64,000 bases of DNA from assembly GCF_001019615.1 (NCBI RefSeq), contig NZ_JNBQ01000007.1:1-64000 (forward strand), read 5' to 3'. The DNA comes from Cellulosimicrobium funkei (GTDB lineage Bacteria > Actinomycetota > Actinomycetes > Actinomycetales > Cellulomonadaceae). A program made the translations under genes and the position numbers. Under the pieces are notes generated by a model, which searched no databases, had not been told where the DNA came from, and saw only the letters and a list, made by a program, of their open reading frames with translations. Shown here piece after piece: positions 57,229 through 64,000 of this stretch (positions are counted from its first letter, which is position 1; each line of letters starts with the position of its first letter).

Positions 57229-57256
57229 CCGACGGTGCGACAGAGGCCCGGTAGCG

Positions 57257-57294
57257 CGAGGTAGAGGCCTGGTCATGGCCAGGCCTCTACCTCG
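57257..57294. terminator. Terminator hairpin built from CGAGGTAG words
   Basis: CGAGGTAGAGGCCTGG (57257-57272) pairs perfectly with 57279-57294 over 16 bp. A third copy, CCAGGCCTCTATCTCG, follows at about 57301-57316 and supplies the TAG stop of the minus-strand ybaK gene. Confidence 0.75.
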
Positions 57295-57307
57295 GCCGAC
57301 CAGGCCT

Positions 57308-57811
57308 CTATCTCGCGAGGGGGGCAGCGGTGCCGTCCGTGAGCCGCAGGAGGTCTCCCGGCGCGAGGCCGACGTCGAGGCCGCGGCGCCCGCCCGAGAC
57401 GTAGACGGCGTCGAACACGAGCGCGGAGTCGTCGAGGAACGTGCGGTGGCGCTGCTTCTGGCCGAGCGGCGAGATGCCGCCGACGACGTAGCCCGTCGCG
57501 CGCTCGGCCGCGGCGGGCTCGGCCATCGTCGCCTTCTTGCCGCCCGCCGCCTTGGCGAGGGCCTTGAGGTCGAGCTGGCGGTCGACCGGCACGATCCCCA
57601 CGACCAGCGCGCCGCCGTCGACCACGGCGAGCAGCGTCTTGAACACCTGCTCCGCCGGGACCCCGATCGCCGCCGCGGCCTCCAGGCCGTAGGACAGGTC
57701 GCTCGACGGGTCGTGCTCGTACGGGTGCAGCGTGTGGGCGACGCCCTCGCGCTCGAGGAGCGCGACCGCGGGCGTGCCGGCGTGCGCGGACGACTTCGAC
57801 TTCTTGGCCAC
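57308..57811 (-). CDS. ybaK: Cys-tRNA(Pro)/Cys-tRNA(Cys) deacylase
   Basis: The 167-residue protein is a single-domain YbaK/ProX-type editing enzyme that hydrolyses mischarged Cys-tRNA(Pro). K58 in AEQVFKTLLAVVDGG is the conserved lysine of the family. GGKKATMAEPAAAERATGYVVGGISPLGQKQ contains the signature glycine-rich ISPLG loop. The stop codon lies within the repeated CTATCTCGCGAG word. VIT1-type transporter gene lies 25 bases upstream on the same strand and may be cotranscribed. Confidence 0.93.
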   Translation of the reverse strand: MAKKSKSSAHAGTPAVALLEREGVAHTLHPYEHDPSSDLSYGLEAAAAIGVPAEQVFKTLLAVVDGGALVVGIVPVDRQLDLKALAKAAGGKKATMAEPAAAERATGYVVGGISPLGQKQRHRTFLDDSALVFDAVYVSGGRRGLDVGLAPGDLLRLTDGTAAPLAR

Positions 57812-57836
57812 GGGCCGATTCTGCCGTAGCGCCCTG

Positions 57837-58562
57837 CTACACGTTGACGTCGAGCAGGGAGCCGATGGCGTAGGTCACGCCCATCGCGATCGCGCCGCCG
57901 AGGACCGTGCGGACCGTCGCGCGCCGGGTCGGCGCGTTCCCGAGCCGGGCCGAGCCCCACCCCGTGAGCACGAGCGCGAGCACGACGGCGACGAACGTCA
58001 GCGGGATGCGCACGGCCTGCGGTGCGAGGAGGATCGCCGCGAGCGGCAGCAGGCCACCCACCGTGAACGACACGATGGACGCGACCGCGGCCTCCCACGG
58101 GCTCGTGAGCTCGTCGGGGTCGATGTGCAGCTCGGCGTCGGCGTGCGCGGCGAGCGGGTCGCGCTCGGTGAGCTGGACCGCGACCTGGCGCGCGAGGTCC
58201 GGCGTCAGTCCCTTCGCCTCGTAGATCCCCGTGAGCTCCGCGAGCTCGGCGTCCGGCATCTCGGCGAGCTCGCGCCGCTCGGTCGCGAGCAGCGCCTTCT
58301 CGGTGTCGCGCTGGGTGCTCACGGAGACGTACTCGCCCGCAGCCATGGACAGCGCTCCCGCGAGGAGTGCCGCGCCACCCGCCGTCGCGATGACCGGGAT
58401 CGACGTGCTCGTCGCCGCGACGCCCACGACGACGCCCGCGGTCGACACGATGCCGTCGTTCGCGCCCAGGACCCCGGCGCGCAGCCGGTTGAGCCGAGAT
58501 CCCGTGCTCTCGGGGTGGTGGGGCTCGCCGGGGTGCTGGCCGTTGCGCGGTGCGTCGCTCAT
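57837..58562 (-). CDS. VIT1/CCC1 family iron/manganese transporter
   Basis: The 241-residue membrane protein belongs to the VIT1/CCC1 family. The first helix motif LRAGVLGANDGIVSTAGVVVGVA contains the metal-pathway aspartate. A second, MAAGEYVSVSTQRDTEKA, carries the conserved Gly-Glu. A cytoplasmic helical metal-binding segment follows (about 80-140), then three more helices. It probably moves Fe2+ or Mn2+ out of the cytoplasm. TACGGT six bases before ATG 58562 suggests a leaderless start. Confidence 0.9.
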   Translation of the reverse strand: MSDAPRNGQHPGEPHHPESTGSRLNRLRAGVLGANDGIVSTAGVVVGVAATSTSIPVIATAGGAALLAGALSMAAGEYVSVSTQRDTEKALLATERRELAEMPDAELAELTGIYEAKGLTPDLARQVAVQLTERDPLAAHADAELHIDPDELTSPWEAAVASIVSFTVGGLLPLAAILLAPQAVRIPLTFVAVVLALVLTGWGSARLGNAPTRRATVRTVLGGAIAMGVTYAIGSLLDVNV

Positions 58563-58568
58563 GGCTTC

Positions 58569-58574
58569 ACCGTA
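58569..58574 (-). promoter_or_regulatory. -10 box of the VIT1-type gene (leaderless)
   Basis: TACGGT on the minus strand lies six bases before the ATG. Confidence 0.5.
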
Positions 58575-58680
58575 GGGGCCCACCGGCGCGGCGCGACCGG
58601 GGGCCGCGCGGGCTCCTGCGCGAGCGGCCGACGGCGCACACAGCGTGCGCCCCCAGGTCGCGGTGAGGTCTGATCAGGAC

Positions 58681-59625
58681 ATGGTGATCGAGCGGGAGAC
58701 CCCGGGGGTCGACGGGCTGCGCGAGGCCCTGGACGCGCTGCGGGCGTGGCAGGACGACGCCGCGCCGCTCCAGCTGCACCCCGGCGACGTGGGCTGGTTC
58801 TGGCGGTTCGGCGCTCGGGCGACCGCCGCCGCGCTGCGGACGTGGCGCCGTGACGGGCGCGTCGTCGCCGTGGGGCTGCTCGACGGCCCGGACCTGCTCC
58901 GGCTCGCGATCGCGCCCGACCTGCTGCGCGACGACGAGCTCGCGCACCGGCTCGCCGACGACGCCACCCGGCCCGAGCGCGGCGTGCTGGGGGAAAGCGG
59001 GGCGTCGGTCGAGGCGCCGGTGGGAGCCCTCGTGGACGAGCGCCTGGCCGCGGCGGGCTGGCGCGTCGACGAGCGGTGGGCGCTCCTGCGCCACGACCTG
59101 GCCGACCCGGTCGAGGACCCGGGCGTCCGCGTGCGCGAGGTCGGGCCGCCGGAGGCTGCCGCGTGGGCCGAGACGCTCCGCTCGTCGTTCGGCGGGACGC
59201 GGGCCGTGCCGGAGCGCTGGCACGCGCTCGCGTCCGGGCTCCCGTACGCCGACGCACGCTGCCTCGTCGTGCACGACGGCCCGCCCGTCGCCGGCCCGCC
59301 CGACGGCGAGGCGGCCGACGGCGAGGCGGCCGACGACGAGGCGGTCGACGCCGGCGGGGCGACCGTCGTGGCCGTGATCGGCGTGTGGTCGGCCGGCCCG
59401 GGACGACCCGGGCTGATCGAGCCCATGGGGGTGCACGCCGACCACCGCGGCCGGGGTCTCGGCCGGGCGGTCACCCTCGCCGGCCTGGCGGCGCTCCGCG
59501 AGCTGGGCTCGTCGAGCGCGCTCGTCGCGACGCCGGCGTCCAACGTCGGGGGCGTCGCCACGTACGTCTCCGCGGGCTTCACCCACCTGCCGGAGCGGTT
59601 CGACCGGCGGCGCGACGGTTCGTGA
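58681..59625 (+). CDS. GNAT family N-acetyltransferase, two-lobe
   Basis: The 314-residue protein has a C-terminal GNAT domain (about 150-305) with the acetyl-CoA loop MGVHADHRGRGLGRAVTLAGL and a following SNVGGVATYVSAGF block. The N-terminal half (about 1-145) looks like a degenerate second GNAT lobe with AAALRTWRRDGRVVAVGLLDG. An Ala/Asp/Gly-rich repeat (residues about 203-222, DGEAADGEAADDEAVDAGG) is inserted in the C-terminal domain. The substrate is unknown. ATG 58681 is preferred; CAGGAC directly before it is a weak ribosome site. Confidence 0.85.
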   Translation: MVIERETPGVDGLREALDALRAWQDDAAPLQLHPGDVGWFWRFGARATAAALRTWRRDGRVVAVGLLDGPDLLRLAIAPDLLRDDELAHRLADDATRPERGVLGESGASVEAPVGALVDERLAAAGWRVDERWALLRHDLADPVEDPGVRVREVGPPEAAAWAETLRSSFGGTRAVPERWHALASGLPYADARCLVVHDGPPVAGPPDGEAADGEAADDEAVDAGGATVVAVIGVWSAGPGRPGLIEPMGVHADHRGRGLGRAVTLAGLAALRELGSSSALVATPASNVGGVATYVSAGFTHLPERFDRRRDGS

Positions 59626-59684
59626 CCGCACCACCGCCCGCGCGGCGGGAGTGAGACCGTCGACGCAGGTCACGCCCCGTCCCT

Positions 59685-59690
59685 TACGCT
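59685..59690 (+). promoter_or_regulatory. -10 box of the carboxymuconolactone decarboxylase-like gene
   Basis: TACGCT ends seven bases before GTG 59698, a leaderless arrangement. Confidence 0.5.
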
Positions 59691-59697
59691 GCTCGGC

Positions 59698-60123
59698 GTG
59701 ACGCAGGGGAACTCCACGGACGACCGACCGACCACGCGCGCGGAGCGCTACGAGCACGGGAGAGGAGTGTTCGGCGCGGTCAACGCGACGGCGGGCGCCG
59801 TCCTCGCGGAGGCGCTCGCGGACGTGTCGCCCGAGCTCGAGCACCAGATCTCGGCCTGGGCGTACGGGGAGATCTACGCGCGCCCCCACCTGGAGCCGCG
59901 CGACCGGCAGCTCGTCACGCTCGGGATGCTCAGCGCCCTCGGCGGGTGCGAGCCCCAGCTCGAGATCCACGTCCGCACCGCGCTCGACGTCGGCCTCACA
60001 CCGGCCGAGATCGTCGAGGCACTCCTCCAGTCGGCCGTCTACTGCGGGTTCCCGCGGGCGCTCAACGCGACGGCCGTGGCGAAGCAGGTCTTCGCCGAGC
60101 GCGGGCTGCTGCCGGTCGACTGA
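59698..60123 (+). CDS. Carboxymuconolactone decarboxylase family protein
   Basis: The 141-residue all-helical protein matches the CMD family: ISAWAYGEIYARPHLEPRDRQLVTLGMLSALGGCEPQLEIHVRTALDVGLTPAEIVEALLQSAVYCGFPRALNA spans residues 50-125. It has no CxxC pair, so it is not an AhpD-type peroxidase, and no beta-ketoadipate genes are nearby. Gamma-carboxymuconolactone decarboxylation is therefore unproven. It is a lone leaderless gene convergent with the helicase. A 7-bp GC hairpin (60130-60147) follows the stop. Confidence 0.85.
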   Translation: MTQGNSTDDRPTTRAERYEHGRGVFGAVNATAGAVLAEALADVSPELEHQISAWAYGEIYARPHLEPRDRQLVTLGMLSALGGCEPQLEIHVRTALDVGLTPAEIVEALLQSAVYCGFPRALNATAVAKQVFAERGLLPVD

Positions 60124-60129
60124 GCGGCC

Positions 60130-60147
60130 GGGGCGCGGCGGCGCCCC
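60130..60147. terminator. Small hairpin between CMD and helicase genes
   Basis: GGGGCGC (60130-60136) pairs with GCGCCCC (60141-60147) just after the CMD stop. No T-tract is seen. Confidence 0.4.
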
Positions 60148-60204
60148 CGACCCGGGCCGCCCGACCAGGGCGCCCGGCGGTGATGCGCCCGTCGCGGCAC
60201 CGGC

Positions 60205-62949
60205 CTACAGCGGCCCGACGGCCAGCACGGTCACGACCGGCTCGCCCGCCTCGTCGCTCGCCGCGAGGTCGACGCTGGCCGTGATCGCCCAGTCGTGGTC
60301 GCCCGCCGGGTCGTCGAGCACCTGCCGCACGAGCCACGTGCCCGCGGGGACCACCCCACCCGGGGCGTGCTCCGCCGTCGGGCCCTCGTGGCCTGCCGGG
60401 ACCTCCGCGCCGGCCTCGACGACCTGGAAAAGCGCCGCGGCACGGGCCCCGGGGCCGATGCCGATCGCGTCGTCGCCCTGGTCGTCGAACAGCGGGTCGA
60501 GCGCGTCGCCCCACGCGTCCGCGTCCCAGCCCGCGCCGCCGTCGAGCGCGCCGAGCGCGCGGTAGTCCTCGCGGGACGCGAGCTCGACGCGGCGGAACAG
60601 CGCGTTGCGCACGAGGCGGCGGAAGGAGCGCGGGTTGCCCGTGACCGGCCGGGTCGGCGCCTCGGCGCCCGCGCCCGAGAGCGGACCGTCGCCGACCTCG
60701 CTGTCCGCGTCGTCGTCGACGGGGTGCGCGAGGCGCTCCCACTCGTCGAGGAGCGACGAGTCGACGCCGCGCACGAGCTCCCCGAGCCACTCGACGATCT
60801 CCTGCACCTCCTCGGTGCGGTGCTCCTCGGGGACGACCTGGCGCAGCGCGCGGTAGGCGTCCGCGAGGTAGCGCAGCACGACGCCCTCGGTGCGCTCGAG
60901 CCCGTAGACGGACACGAACTCCGCGAACGTCATGGCGCGCTCGACCATGTCGCGGACCACGGACTTGGGGGAGAGCTCGGCGTCCGCGACCCACGGGTTG
61001 GACCGCTTGTACATCGCGAACGCGGGCGCGAGCAGCTCCTCGAGCGGCTTGGGCCACGTGATCTCCTCGAGCAGCGCCATGCGCTCCTCGTACTCGTACC
61101 CCTCGGCCTTCATCGCGGCGACGGCCTCGCCCTTGGCGGCGTTCTGCTGCGCGTAGAGCACCTGGCGCGGGTCGTCGAGCGTCGCCTCGATGACCGAGAC
61201 GACGTCGAGCGCGTGGGTCGCGCCCTCGACGTCGAGCAGGTCCAGGGCCGCGAGCGCGAACGGCGACAGCGGCTGGTTGAGCGCGAACTCGCGCGGCAGG
61301 TCACCGACGAGCCGCACGCTCGGGCGGTAGCCCTCCGGGCGCGACGGGTCGGGCACGCGCACGCGCTCGACGATCCCCGCGACGCGCAGCGAGCGGTAGA
61401 TGCGCAACGTCTGGCGCACGTGCTCGCGGCGCTGGGTGTCGGTGTCGTGGTTCGCGAGGAGCAGGTGCCGCATCGCCTCGACGGGGTCGCGGCGCGGGTC
61501 GGTCGCGTCGGCCTGGCCGCCGCGACCGTGCTGCGCCGTGCGCGCGAGGACGTTGAGCACCATGGCGTGCGTCACGGTGAAGTGGCTCGTCAGGGGCTCG
61601 GGCTCGGCGTCGCGCAGGCGCTCGAACGTCGCGTCGGTCCAGTTCACCGAGCCCTGCGGCGCCTTCTTGCGGACGATCTTCTTGAGCTTCTTCGGGTCGT
61701 CGCCCGCCTTGGCGAGCATCTTGCGGTTCTCGATGACGTGGTCGGGCGCCATGACGAGCACCTCGCCCACGGTGTCGTACCCGGCGCGACCCGCGCGCCC
61801 CGCGATCTGGTGGAACTCGCGCGCCGTGAGGTGGCGCATGCGCTCGCCGTCGAACTTCACGAGGCTCGTGAGCAGCACGGTGCGGATCGGCACGTTGATG
61901 CCGACGCCGAGCGTGTCCGTGCCGCACACGACCTTGAGCAGGCCGGCCTGCGTGAGGCGCTCGACGACGCGCCGGTACTTGGGCAGCATGCCCGCGTGGT
62001 GCACGCCGACGCCGTGCCGCAGGAACTTGCTCAGCGTCTTGCCGAACCCGGTGCCGAAGCGGAAGTCGCCGAGCTCGGCGGCGATCGCCTCCTTCTCCGA
62101 CTTCGTCGCGACGTTCATCGACAGCAGCGACTGTGCGCGCTCGACCGCGTCCTTCTGCGTGAAGTGCACGACGTACACGGGCGCGCGGCGCGTGCTGACG
62201 AGCTCCTCGATGACCTCGGTGAGCGGCTCGACGACGTAGCTGAAGTGCAGCGGGACCGGCCGCTGGGCGGTGGTCACCTCGGCGACGGGCCGGCCGGTGC
62301 GCTCCTCGAGCTCCTCGACGAACCGGGTCGTGTCGCCGAGCGTCGCGGACATGAGCAGGAACTGGGTGTTCGGCAGCTCGAGCAGGGGCACCTGCCACGC
62401 CCAGCCGCGCTGCGGGTCGGCGTAGAAGTGGAACTCGTCCATGACGACCTGGGAGATCGCGTCGTCGTCGACAGGTCCGGCGGTGACACCGTCACCGCCG
62501 CCACGGCGCAGCGCGATGTTGGCGAGGATCTCCGCCGTGCAGCAGATGATCGGGGCGTCGGGGTTCACCGCGGAGTCGCCCGTGGTCATGCCCACGTTCT
62601 TGGACCCGAACGCCGCGACGAGAGCGAAGAACTTCTCGCTGACCAGAGCCTTGAGCGGCGCCGTGTAGTAGGTGCGGCCGCCGCGGCCCGACCGGTGCGC
62701 GGCGAGCGCGGCGAACTGCGCGCCCATCGCGACGAGCGACTTCCCCGAGCCGGTGGGCGTCGACAGGATGACGTGCGATCCGGTGACCAGCTCGATGAGC
62801 GCCTCGCTCTGGTGCGGGTAGAGCTCGAGGCCCTGCTCCGTCGCCCAGGTGGTGAACCCCTCGTAGAGCGCGTCCGGGTCGGGGGCCTTGCCCGTCGGTG
62901 CGGGCACGTGCGCGAGGAGAGCCGGGGTGCGGCCGGTCGTGGTGGTCAC
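60205..62949 (-). CDS. DEAD/DEAH-box helicase, Ski2-like with DUF3516 C-terminus
   Basis: The 914-residue protein has a RecA1 domain with Walker A TPTGSGKS (64-71) and a DEFH box (171-174). SATLGD follows, and a RecA2 domain carries GVGVHHAGMLPKYRR and HQIAGRAGRAGYDT, the latter typical of Ski2-like helicases. A long C-terminal region (about 470-914) fits DUF3516, an extension found in actinobacteria. It is probably an RNA helicase; no partner gene is apparent. GTG 62949 is the start, with CAGACT (minus strand, 62956-62961) six bases upstream as a possible leaderless -10. An acidic linker lies near residues 765-785. Confidence 0.92.
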   Translation of the reverse strand: MTTTTGRTPALLAHVPAPTGKAPDPDALYEGFTTWATEQGLELYPHQSEALIELVTGSHVILSTPTGSGKSLVAMGAQFAALAAHRSGRGGRTYYTAPLKALVSEKFFALVAAFGSKNVGMTTGDSAVNPDAPIICCTAEILANIALRRGGGDGVTAGPVDDDAISQVVMDEFHFYADPQRGWAWQVPLLELPNTQFLLMSATLGDTTRFVEELEERTGRPVAEVTTAQRPVPLHFSYVVEPLTEVIEELVSTRRAPVYVVHFTQKDAVERAQSLLSMNVATKSEKEAIAAELGDFRFGTGFGKTLSKFLRHGVGVHHAGMLPKYRRVVERLTQAGLLKVVCGTDTLGVGINVPIRTVLLTSLVKFDGERMRHLTAREFHQIAGRAGRAGYDTVGEVLVMAPDHVIENRKMLAKAGDDPKKLKKIVRKKAPQGSVNWTDATFERLRDAEPEPLTSHFTVTHAMVLNVLARTAQHGRGGQADATDPRRDPVEAMRHLLLANHDTDTQRREHVRQTLRIYRSLRVAGIVERVRVPDPSRPEGYRPSVRLVGDLPREFALNQPLSPFALAALDLLDVEGATHALDVVSVIEATLDDPRQVLYAQQNAAKGEAVAAMKAEGYEYEERMALLEEITWPKPLEELLAPAFAMYKRSNPWVADAELSPKSVVRDMVERAMTFAEFVSVYGLERTEGVVLRYLADAYRALRQVVPEEHRTEEVQEIVEWLGELVRGVDSSLLDEWERLAHPVDDDADSEVGDGPLSGAGAEAPTRPVTGNPRSFRRLVRNALFRRVELASREDYRALGALDGGAGWDADAWGDALDPLFDDQGDDAIGIGPGARAAALFQVVEAGAEVPAGHEGPTAEHAPGGVVPAGTWLVRQVLDDPAGDHDWAITASVDLAASDEAGEPVVTVLAVGPL

Positions 62950-63032
62950 GGCACGAGTCTGTCAGGTGTGGAGCGCCGGGGACGTCGACCGGACCCGTCG
63001 CGCCGGCCGCGGGGTCGGTGCGGATCTGGCGC

Positions 63033-63093
63033 TGCCGAACCCGGGGTTGTTCCCCGGTTCGCCGCCGAACGGGGGACAACCCCGGGTTCGGCA
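63033..63093. repeat. Long hairpin between helicase and GH92 genes
   Basis: TGCCGAACCCGGGGTTGT (63033-63050) pairs with 63076-63093, and pairing continues inward with small mismatches through CGGTTCG/CGAACG to a four-base loop. It lies in a divergent promoter region, so a simple terminator role is unlikely. It may be a REP-like element. Confidence 0.65.
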
Positions 63094-63117
63094 GCTGGCG
63101 AGACCGGGGCGCCGGGG

Positions 63118-63135
63118 GTTGATAGCGCTGTCAAC
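63118..63135. promoter_or_regulatory. LacI-type operator upstream of the GH92 gene
   Basis: GTTGATAGCGCTGTCAAC is a near-perfect palindrome with the AGCGCT core common to actinomycete LacI-family operators. Its first 15 bases recur in inverted orientation at 63249-63263. Confidence 0.7.
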
Positions 63136-63239
63136 GTGTGCGAGGGTATGCCGCGGGACCGGCGTCGAGGCCGGGTCCCGCCTCCGAGTCATCGATGACC
63201 GCCGACCCCACGCCGCCGTGGGACCAAGGGGAGCACCAC

Positions 63240-64000
63240 ATGCGGGCAGACAGCGCTATCAACGCTGATCGCGATCCATTCCCGACACGTACCCGACCGT
63301 CACGCTCGCGCCCGCCGCGTCGCGGCGGGCGTCGACGTCGCGCGGGCGCCGCCATCGCCCTGGCCACCGCGGCGAGCCTCGCGCTCCCGCTGACCGCGTA
63401 CGCGGCGCCCGGGTTCGCGACGTCGTCCACGCCCACCGCCGGGACGGAGGCAGCGACGGGGTCCGATGCCGCCGCTGCCGTCGTCGACGGCCCGCTGGTC
63501 GACTACGTCAACCCGTTCATCGGGACCAAGGACGACGGCAACACGTACCCGGGCGCCGCCGTCCCGTTCGGCATGGTGCAGCTGTCGCCGGACAACGGTC
63601 ACAACGTCGGGTACGACTACGACCGCACGTCGGTCCGCGGCTTCTCGCTCGTGCACCTGTCGGGCGTCGGCTGCGGGCTCGGCGGCCCGCTGCCCACGCT
63701 CCCGACGACGGGCGCGATCACCTCGACCGACTACGGCCAGTACGCGCTGGGTTTCTCGCACGACGACGAGGAGGCCTCGCCGGGGTACTACCGCGTGGGT
63801 CTCCAGGCGGCAGCCGGAACGATCGAGGCCGAGCTCACCGCGACCGCGCGCACGGGCGTCCAGCGCTACACGTTCCCGGCGACGGCGCAGGCGAACGTCC
63901 TGCTCAACGCCGGCCAGGCGCTCAACCGCGTGACGGAGTCCGACGTGCGCGTCGTCGACGACCGCACGGTCGAGACCCGCATCACCGTGCGCGGCTTCTG
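63240..64000 (+). CDS. Secreted GH92 family alpha-mannosidase (partial, runs off the window)
   Basis: The visible 253 residues begin with an arginine-rich n-region and a hydrophobic stretch (AAIALATAASLALPLTAYAAP, spread over about 37-57) that is a signal peptide with likely cleavage after AYA. A GH92 N-terminal domain follows: VDYVNPFIGTKDDGNTYPGAAVPFGMVQLSPD, YDYDRTSVRGFSLVHLSGVGCGLGG. GH92 enzymes are calcium-dependent exo-alpha-mannosidases acting on N-glycans or yeast mannan. GGGGAG precedes ATG 63240. One operator half lies inside codons 4-8. The catalytic C-terminal part lies beyond the window edge. Confidence 0.9.
   Translation, partial: MRADSAINADRDPFPTRTRPSRSRPPRRGGRRRRAGAAIALATAASLALPLTAYAAPGFATSSTPTAGTEAATGSDAAAAVVDGPLVDYVNPFIGTKDDGNTYPGAAVPFGMVQLSPDNGHNVGYDYDRTSVRGFSLVHLSGVGCGLGGPLPTLPTTGAITSTDYGQYALGFSHDDEEASPGYYRVGLQAAAGTIEAELTATARTGVQRYTFPATAQANVLLNAGQALNRVTESDVRVVDDRTVETRITVRGF
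63249..63263. promoter_or_regulatory. Second LacI-type operator, inside the GH92 start
   Basis: GACAGCGCTATCAAC is the exact reverse complement of 63118-63132. A repressor bound at both sites would bridge the promoter and the first codons, 131 bp apart. Confidence 0.65.

Overview
The window is very GC-rich, with GTG starts, GTGA/ATGA stop-start overlaps and many leaderless genes (a TANNNT -10 box six to eight bases before the start codon). This points to an actinomycete. Gene content (GatCAB, uricolysis, Ltp-domain protein, GH92, actinobacterial DUF3516-type helicase) suggests a Micrococcales genome of the Cellulosimicrobium/Isoptericola/Cellulomonas kind. The genus is my inference. No tRNA, rRNA, CRISPR array, prophage or insertion sequence was seen.

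Layout: (1) 1-4374, gatCAB for tRNA-dependent amidation plus a GNAT gene, preceded by a 21-bp tandem repeat and one arm of a 141-bp inverted repeat. (2) 4499-19610, a purine/ureide and glyoxylate region: uraD-uraH-uricase; an IclR repressor; malic enzyme-malate synthase-DUF6986-ureidoglycine aminohydrolase; then hyi-glxR-gcl-allantoinase. It is interrupted by an Ltp-domain membrane protein and a small EF-Tu domain III-like protein. Three promoter regions share a TTCCG-N5-YGGAA palindrome, so the set is probably one regulon. Urate becomes allantoin and allantoate, and the released glyoxylate can go to glycerate (Gcl, Hyi, GlxR) or to malate and pyruvate (AceB, malic enzyme). (3) 19728-24452, an ArsR-SRPBCC pair, a photolyase, a POT peptide transporter and a DoxX protein.

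(4) 24772-29101, two dihydroxy-acid dehydratases of different iron-sulfur subclasses, separated by 745 bases that hold the second arm of the 141-bp inverted repeat and a hairpin element with a conserved loop. (5) 29182-30751, a pterin dehydratase-VOC fusion and a lipoprotein. (6) 30790-38188, a compact biosynthetic cluster: a divergent P450, then a KASIII/OleA-like thiolase, a GT2 glycosyltransferase, a second P450, an OleC-like AMP-dependent synthetase and an OleD-like reductase, the last five linked by GTGA overlaps. There is no OleB hydrolase, so the product may be an oxidised, perhaps glycosylated, beta-lactone or related lipid. This is the best candidate for an undescribed system. (7) 38236-43263, a DUF4037 protein, a GH13 alpha-glucosidase and a two-gene ABC exporter.

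(8) 43339-54741, branched-chain amino-acid synthesis: ilvBNC, leuB, ilvE and cimA. The ilvB and cimA transcripts each begin with a short leader peptide rich in Ile/Leu/Val codons followed by a hairpin and a T-tract, the signature of transcription attenuation. An 88-bp tandem repeat copies the end of ilvC, and a second copy of the conserved-loop hairpin follows. An ASCH protein and a ROK regulator lie between. (9) 54851-64000, lipoate ligase, PLP homeostasis protein, YccF, YbaK deacylase, VIT1-type transporter, GNAT, carboxymuconolactone decarboxylase-like protein, a Ski2-like helicase and the start of a secreted GH92 mannosidase with paired LacI-type operators.
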